Of a stretch of 41,177 bases of DNA, positions 36,845 through 41,177 are shown one piece after another. The translations under genes and the position numbers were made by a program. The notes beneath the pieces were generated by a model. It did no database searches. It worked only from the letters and a program-made list of their open reading frames with translations, and had not been told where the DNA came from. This stretch comes from Bacteroidales bacterium. GTDB taxonomy: Bacteria > Bacteroidota > Bacteroidia > Bacteroidales > UBA932. Position 1 is the first letter of the stretch; the number at the start of each line of letters is the position of its first letter. The stretch covers positions 1 through 41,177 of the forward strand of contig JALCST010000019.1 of assembly GCA_022653675.1 (NCBI GenBank), written 5' to 3'.

Positions 36845-38254
36845 ATGAAAAAAACTGTTTTCGTAATATTTCTTCTTGTCTTGTCTGCAGGGCTAAGTGC
36901 CCGTAATGTCAGCGGAAGCGTGAAATGTGGTAAAAATGGAATTCCCGGGGTCGTCATTACGGACGGCAAGAATTTCACATCGACCAGTACCGATGGAACT
37001 TATATTCTCGAAGCTGCCGACAATGCATTCTTCGTTTATATGGCGGTACCTTCGGGATATAATCCCCCTTTCAGCAGCGGGACACCTGTTTTCTACGAAA
37101 AATTGGAACCCAAAAGAAATGTTTATGACTTTACGCTTTCCAGAAGTGCCAGCGCTGATTCGTATGTTATGATTGCGACTGCAGACCCTCATATAAGGAA
37201 CGAGAAGATACTCGGCCGTTTCCGCAATGAAACCCTTAGGGATATGGATTCCTTGTCCAAATCGTACCTTTTTGGGGGAAACATCGCAGTCGCAGGTATA
37301 GATCTCGGTGATCTCGTATGGGATGCTCCAGAATATTTCGGCAAGTACAAGAAGGCGATCAGTAGTCTGAAATATCCTTGTTATCAGGTAATCGGCAATC
37401 ACGACCATGACAAGACCGTAAACGACGACGTACTTGCGGCCAGTAATTACCGTAATAACTTCGGTCCTACCTATTATGCTTTCGACCTGGGTCACGATTA
37501 CTATGTGGTGCTCGACGATATACTGTACAAGGGGAACAAAAAGTATGACGACGGGATTTCAGACGAACAGTTGGATTGGCTCGAAGGGTATCTGAATTAT
37601 GTTCCGAAGGGATCACACGTAATAGTAGCAATGCATATCCCATATATATATAAATTCACCAATACTAAAATAGGGAATAACGGTCGGTTGATGGATATTC
37701 TCGAAGGATACAAAGTGAATTTCATGTCCGGGCACACCCATGTGCTGGCGACGTACGAAGTAGAACCTGGAATAACCGAGTTCAACGTCGCCAGTGCCGG
37801 GGGAGCTTGGTGGATAGGTGATTATTGTACCGACGGTACCCCTCTTGGATACGAAGTCTTCGAATCCCGTGGATGCGAATTTTCCTGGTACTATAAAATA
37901 GTGGCGCATAGCCGCAACTTCCAGATGGAATTATACAATAAGGGAGAAGTTGACGGCGATACAGAATGCGTTTATGCCAAAGTTTGGGGATGGGATCCCG
38001 AATGGAAAGTGGAATGGTTCCAAGATGGAAAATATATGGGAAGAATGGAACAATGCAGTGAGAAAGACCCACACTATTCTTCGCAGGTAAATGCTGCTTA
38101 TGCCAAGGACAATAAACCTGTGGCAGCATATCGCCGTCCGCGCGAGTCTTTCTTCTTTTTCAAGGCGAAACCTGAAGAATCAGCATCTTTAGTCGAGGTT
38201 ATAGCAACCGATCGTTTTGGAAGAAAATATGAGGATCATATGGTTATAAAGTAA
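36845..38254 (+). CDS. Secreted calcineurin-like metallophosphoesterase
   Basis: This is an exported phosphoesterase of 469 residues. A cleavable signal peptide (about 1-19) precedes a transthyretin-like N-terminal beta-sandwich (about 20-95, with GVVITDGKNFTSTSTDGTY). The metallophosphoesterase domain (about 105-330) carries every metal-binding motif: ATADPHIRN, GIDLGDLVWD, IGNHDHD, AMHIPY and SGHTHV. A C-terminal beta domain (about 340-469) follows. This MetallophosN, catalytic, MetallophosC layout is a known Bacteroidota arrangement. It lies 45 bases after SusD, so it probably acts on the ligand captured by the SusC/SusD pair, removing phosphate or splitting a phosphodiester at the surface or in the periplasm. 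Exact substrate is unknown. A diverged paralogue begins at 39664. Confidence 0.9.
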   Translation: MKKTVFVIFLLVLSAGLSARNVSGSVKCGKNGIPGVVITDGKNFTSTSTDGTYILEAADNAFFVYMAVPSGYNPPFSSGTPVFYEKLEPKRNVYDFTLSRSASADSYVMIATADPHIRNEKILGRFRNETLRDMDSLSKSYLFGGNIAVAGIDLGDLVWDAPEYFGKYKKAISSLKYPCYQVIGNHDHDKTVNDDVLAASNYRNNFGPTYYAFDLGHDYYVVLDDILYKGNKKYDDGISDEQLDWLEGYLNYVPKGSHVIVAMHIPYIYKFTNTKIGNNGRLMDILEGYKVNFMSGHTHVLATYEVEPGITEFNVASAGGAWWIGDYCTDGTPLGYEVFESRGCEFSWYYKIVAHSRNFQMELYNKGEVDGDTECVYAKVWGWDPEWKVEWFQDGKYMGRMEQCSEKDPHYSSQVNAAYAKDNKPVAAYRRPRESFFFFKAKPEESASLVEVIATDRFGRKYEDHMVIK

Positions 38255-38296
38255 AAATATTAAGTTAGAAGAAACTGTTGGTTAGTTTACGGGCGG

Positions 38297-38316
38297 CGAC
38301 ATATTAACGACATATT
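38297..38316. repeat. Tandem 9-bp direct repeat with 11-bp period
   Basis: CGACATATT occurs at 38297-38305 and again at 38308-38316, one helical turn apart, in the 128-base gap before the propeller-like lipoprotein gene. It could be a regulator site. With only two copies, chance is possible. The rest of the gap is AT-rich and shows no consensus promoter. Confidence 0.3.
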
Positions 38317-38382
38317 TTACTTGATTTGGAAAAATCGTAAAGTGTGTCGTCGTCTGTATTTAATTTAAAGTAACACAATTTG

Positions 38383-39648
38383 ATGAAAATAAAAATATTG
38401 ATGATTTTAGCTGTTTTCACAACCTCTTTTGCGATAATCGCCGGTTGTGAGAAGACCCCATCCGGTAATCACCCGGGAGGAGACCCATCCGACAATCAGT
38501 CCAATGACGTGATCATATTCGAAGACAGCAGCAGCCTGTATAAGATAGTCCGGCCCGGGGAAGTAAACGTGGCCGTCATTGAGTTTGCAAAAAGATTCAG
38601 GGTAAGGCTGAATAAAACAGGAAACTGTTCAATAGGCCTGACTTCTGATAGCGCGGATACCACTTCTTGCGAGATTCTTATTGGGGAGACGAACCGCAAG
38701 GAAAGCGAAAAGCTGTACGATGATATCGGCGGCTTGGGCAGGGATGGGTACATTGTGCGTGCCAGCGGCAAGAAATTGCTTATTGGTGGGACCGACGAAT
38801 ATATGATTTATTGCGGTCTCGGATATGTGCTCAGCCAGGTAAAGGATAGTTGCGGTAAGTTGAGTCTTGTTTTTCCCAAGGGTTTCGAACACGTATCAGG
38901 CGACGAAGTAAATACGGTTACACCGGAGGAGGTCATCTCTTCCGGGAAGGAATTTGATATGTATCCGGTCGAAAAGGTCAAAACGATGGCAAAGATGGAC
39001 AGCTTTACCGTTCTTCAAGGTGGTGGCACCGATGGGAAATATGCATATGAGGCGTTTATCAATAAGACAACGCTTAAGGCCGTCATTATAAAAATAGATA
39101 TTGCTACTTGGGAAACAGTAAAGAGATCGGAACCGCTAAATACCGGACATACGAACGATATTACATATAACCCGAAGTTGGGGCTTCTTGTCGTAAATAA
39201 TTCCAATGATTCATGGTGCGGGGTGTCTTTCATCGATCCGGAAACTCTGACGGAGACCGAATATAGGGTCAATACTATCAGTGCACGTGGAATTAGTTAT
39301 ATAGAAGAAACTGATAAGTATGTATTGGGTGGAGTTTATGATTATTATATCACCGATTCGAATTTCAATTTGCAGAAACAATTTACAGACGGGGATCCGG
39401 AGTATACTACTCAGGGGCTTTTCTGTGACGGAACATATATTTATGATGTCCGTTATTATTCGGACGACGGATCAGATTATGTGACGGTCAACAATATCAA
39501 CGGAACATACTGTGGCACTGCGACGATCCCGGAAATTACCGGTGAAGCGGAGAGTATCTTCCGTATAGGGAATGCATTCTATGTTTCTTATAACAAAACT
39601 AATGCTATTTACAAGGCTTTATTGTTGCCTGCAGATTGGGACTTTTAA
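38383..39648 (+). CDS. Lipoprotein with beta-propeller-like repeats, function unknown
   Basis: I do not recognise a specific family for this 421-residue protein. It has a lipoprotein signal (lipobox IAGC, Cys22). Residues of about 45-165 resemble the N-terminal accessory domain seen before some glycoside hydrolases, with EILIGETNRKESEKL and DGYIVRASGKKLLIGG. From about residue 200 it has repeating strand-turn units (for example AVIIKIDIATWETVKRSEPL, NPKLGLLVVNN, SYIEETDKYVLGG and FCDGTYIYDVRYY) that suggest a beta-propeller. No catalytic motif is visible. I chose ATG 38383 over TTG 38380. Placed between two phosphoesterases in a SusC/SusD operon, it may bind the substrate at the surface (inference). 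The next gene starts 15 bases later. Confidence 0.7.
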   Translation: MKIKILMILAVFTTSFAIIAGCEKTPSGNHPGGDPSDNQSNDVIIFEDSSSLYKIVRPGEVNVAVIEFAKRFRVRLNKTGNCSIGLTSDSADTTSCEILIGETNRKESEKLYDDIGGLGRDGYIVRASGKKLLIGGTDEYMIYCGLGYVLSQVKDSCGKLSLVFPKGFEHVSGDEVNTVTPEEVISSGKEFDMYPVEKVKTMAKMDSFTVLQGGGTDGKYAYEAFINKTTLKAVIIKIDIATWETVKRSEPLNTGHTNDITYNPKLGLLVVNNSNDSWCGVSFIDPETLTETEYRVNTISARGISYIEETDKYVLGGVYDYYITDSNFNLQKQFTDGDPEYTTQGLFCDGTYIYDVRYYSDDGSDYVTVNNINGTYCGTATIPEITGEAESIFRIGNAFYVSYNKTNAIYKALLLPADWDF

Positions 39649-39663
39649 AGCAGGGAATTATAG

Positions 39664-41177
39664 ATGATAAGAATCAAATTTGGAAAAGATATAAAGTTCA
39701 ATTCGTTTCCAAGTGCTCTGACGGTTTTTGCCGCGGCAATGATATTATGTACAGGATGCCCGCAAAGTGATGAACCTGAGCCTGAAGATACTTTCAAGAT
39801 AACTGGAGTGTCGCTGCCCGGTACTCTTAAAGTGACGGCAGGCAGCACTTATACTATGACAGCTATGGGGTTCCGAAGCGGTGACTATGTGGAATTCGTT
39901 TCCGGTTCCGACGAGAGTGTGTCGTATGAATCCGACGTCACCGATGTTACGGATTCGACGGCGTCTTTCGTCATACCTTCGGGAATAAGATCGGGGAATT
40001 ACGATTTCTACGCATGCAGGAGTTCGGAGTCCGTATCCCTCGGTACCATTACCGTGACTGTGGTCGCCGGTATCGATATTCCAGACAAGGAAGGGATGAA
40101 CGTCAAGGGTGTGATCTACTGCGACGGAATCGGTGTGGCGGGAGTTCCAGTCTCGGACGGGGTGGAAGTGACCACCACCGACGAGGACGGGATCTATTAC
40201 CTGTCATCCGATAAGAAGTACGGTTACGTTTTCATAACCATCCCGAAGGATTACGAGGTGAACGAAGTGGCGAGCATACCGCAGTTTTTCGATTACCTGC
40301 AATATGGCACTTCAGTTTGCGAGGAGTGCGATTTCGAGCTTTTCAAGACCGACAATTCCAAGTATATGCTGATAGCTATGGCGGATATGCACCTTGCAAA
40401 CAGGAATAACGATCTGAGCCAGTTCCAGACTGGGTTCCTGAATGAAGTCAGTGCCAAGATCGCATCGCGCGACATGAACGATGAAAAGACCTATATTCTT
40501 ACCCTGGGCGACGAAACATGGGATAAATATTGGTATGAGAATGACTATTGTCTTCCGGACTGGATCAATACCGTTAGTTCCGTCGGGGCTCCTGTATTCA
40601 ACATCATGGGCAATCACGACAACAATCCCTATTGTGCCGACGATTTCGAGGCTTCGGCTCCGTTCAGGGAAGACGTAGGGCCTTCCTATTACTCTTTCAA
40701 CCTTGGGGATTTTCACTATGTGGTACTCGACGATATATTGTACATAAATAGTGGAGGAAGCTTTGGAACGATCGGAGACCGCAATTATGATGGAACCGTA
40801 ACCGAGGACCAGATGGACTGGCTCGCAAAGGATCTCGCCCTGGTCAAGGACAAGAGCACCCCGCTGATAGTGGCGATGCACATACCTTTGCATATCACTC
40901 CTACTGAGCTTTCCGGTGGGGAGCAGGTCAATTACCTTAACATCACCAATGCCGATGATCTTCTGGCGTTGACCAATCAGTTTTCAAACGTACAATACCT
41001 TACCGGGCATACCCATATAAACTTTTACGTCGACGCGACATCCAGTGACACCGCGGCCGTTACTAACAATACCATCGAGCGCAATATCGCGGCCGTATGC
41101 GCCACGTGGTGGTGGACAGGGAAACTGGTCGGTGATCACATTTGCCGTGACGGATCCCCCGGTGGGTACGGCGTCTT
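39664..41177 (+). CDS. Calcineurin-like metallophosphoesterase lipoprotein, 3' partial
   Basis: The frame is open to the end of the window, giving 504 codons of an exported phosphoesterase; the C-terminus lies outside. A probable lipoprotein signal ends at Cys32 (CTGCPQSDEP). An immunoglobulin-like domain follows (about 40-140), then a transthyretin-like domain (about 145-210, with GVIYCDGIGVAGVPVSDGV). The catalytic domain keeps MADMHLAN, LGDETWD, MGNHDNN, AMHIPLH and TGHTHIN. It is a diverged paralogue of the gene at 36845, with the extra N-terminal domain and lipid anchor, and a shared YYVVLDDILY-like block (HYVVLDDILY here). One enzyme may thus be surface-anchored and the other soluble. 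The ATG at 39664 is the first with a full signal sequence. Confidence 0.9.
   Translation, partial: MIRIKFGKDIKFNSFPSALTVFAAAMILCTGCPQSDEPEPEDTFKITGVSLPGTLKVTAGSTYTMTAMGFRSGDYVEFVSGSDESVSYESDVTDVTDSTASFVIPSGIRSGNYDFYACRSSESVSLGTITVTVVAGIDIPDKEGMNVKGVIYCDGIGVAGVPVSDGVEVTTTDEDGIYYLSSDKKYGYVFITIPKDYEVNEVASIPQFFDYLQYGTSVCEECDFELFKTDNSKYMLIAMADMHLANRNNDLSQFQTGFLNEVSAKIASRDMNDEKTYILTLGDETWDKYWYENDYCLPDWINTVSSVGAPVFNIMGNHDNNPYCADDFEASAPFREDVGPSYYSFNLGDFHYVVLDDILYINSGGSFGTIGDRNYDGTVTEDQMDWLAKDLALVKDKSTPLIVAMHIPLHITPTELSGGEQVNYLNITNADDLLALTNQFSNVQYLTGHTHINFYVDATSSDTAAVTNNTIERNIAAVCATWWWTGKLVGDHICRDGSPGGYGV

Noticed and set aside
1..41177. CRISPR arrays, tRNA or rRNA genes, insertion sequences, phage genes
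   Set aside because: I looked for spaced repeats, cloverleaf patterns, transposase or integrase motifs and terminal inverted repeats, and found none I could support.

Overview
The window reads as chromosome from a member of the Bacteroidota, most likely Bacteroidales. Evidence: a SusC/SusD pair with an ECF sigma factor and a FecR-type anti-sigma factor carrying an STN-domain receptor; DUF4876/DUF6850-like outer-membrane companions of a TonB receptor; many short lipoprotein signal peptides; and four starts preceded by the Bacteroidota -7 promoter element TAnnTTTG. Base composition looks balanced throughout. I found no tRNA, rRNA, CRISPR array, transposase or phage gene. No gap between genes exceeds 300 bases.

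Region 1 (1-17785) is a surface nutrient-capture and proteolysis region. A plus-strand operon holds a TonB-dependent receptor (5' end outside the window), a DUF4876-like lipoprotein, a DUF6850-like beta-barrel protein and two tandem gingipain-like (clan CD, C25-like) cysteine proteases with helical-repeat tails. It converges on a two-gene minus-strand operon: a papain-like (C1A) protease whose C-terminus resembles the second half of HmuY, and a small lipoprotein resembling the first half of HmuY. Divergent from these is a large alpha-2-macroglobulin-like protein that lacks the thioester motif. I infer a protein-digesting system, possibly for haem or peptide capture.

Region 2 (17860-22895) is housekeeping: tgt (Zn-ligand cysteines missing), an LptF/LptG-type permease, a NupG-type nucleoside transporter and, convergent with it, a YfbK-type von Willebrand factor A lipoprotein gene broken by one in-frame TAA.

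Region 3 (22998-27722) is a self-contained mannitol phosphotransferase operon: mtlA (IICBA), mtlD, HPr and Enzyme I. This is unusual for Bacteroidota, which mostly import sugars without a PTS. Enzyme I stops just after its active-site CGE and lacks roughly the last 70 residues of the family.

Region 4 (27786-41177) has a phosphoester theme: a glycerophosphodiester phosphodiesterase lipoprotein, a GlpT-type transporter, an ECF sigma/FecR pair, a SusC-like receptor interrupted by an in-frame TAG, SusD, and two calcineurin-type phosphoesterases flanking a beta-propeller-like lipoprotein. The second phosphoesterase runs off the 3' end. I infer a sigma/anti-sigma controlled system for capturing and dephosphorylating an extracellular phosphoester compound. 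Two genes carry single in-frame nonsense codons and a third is cut short, so recent gene decay or consensus sequence errors must be considered.
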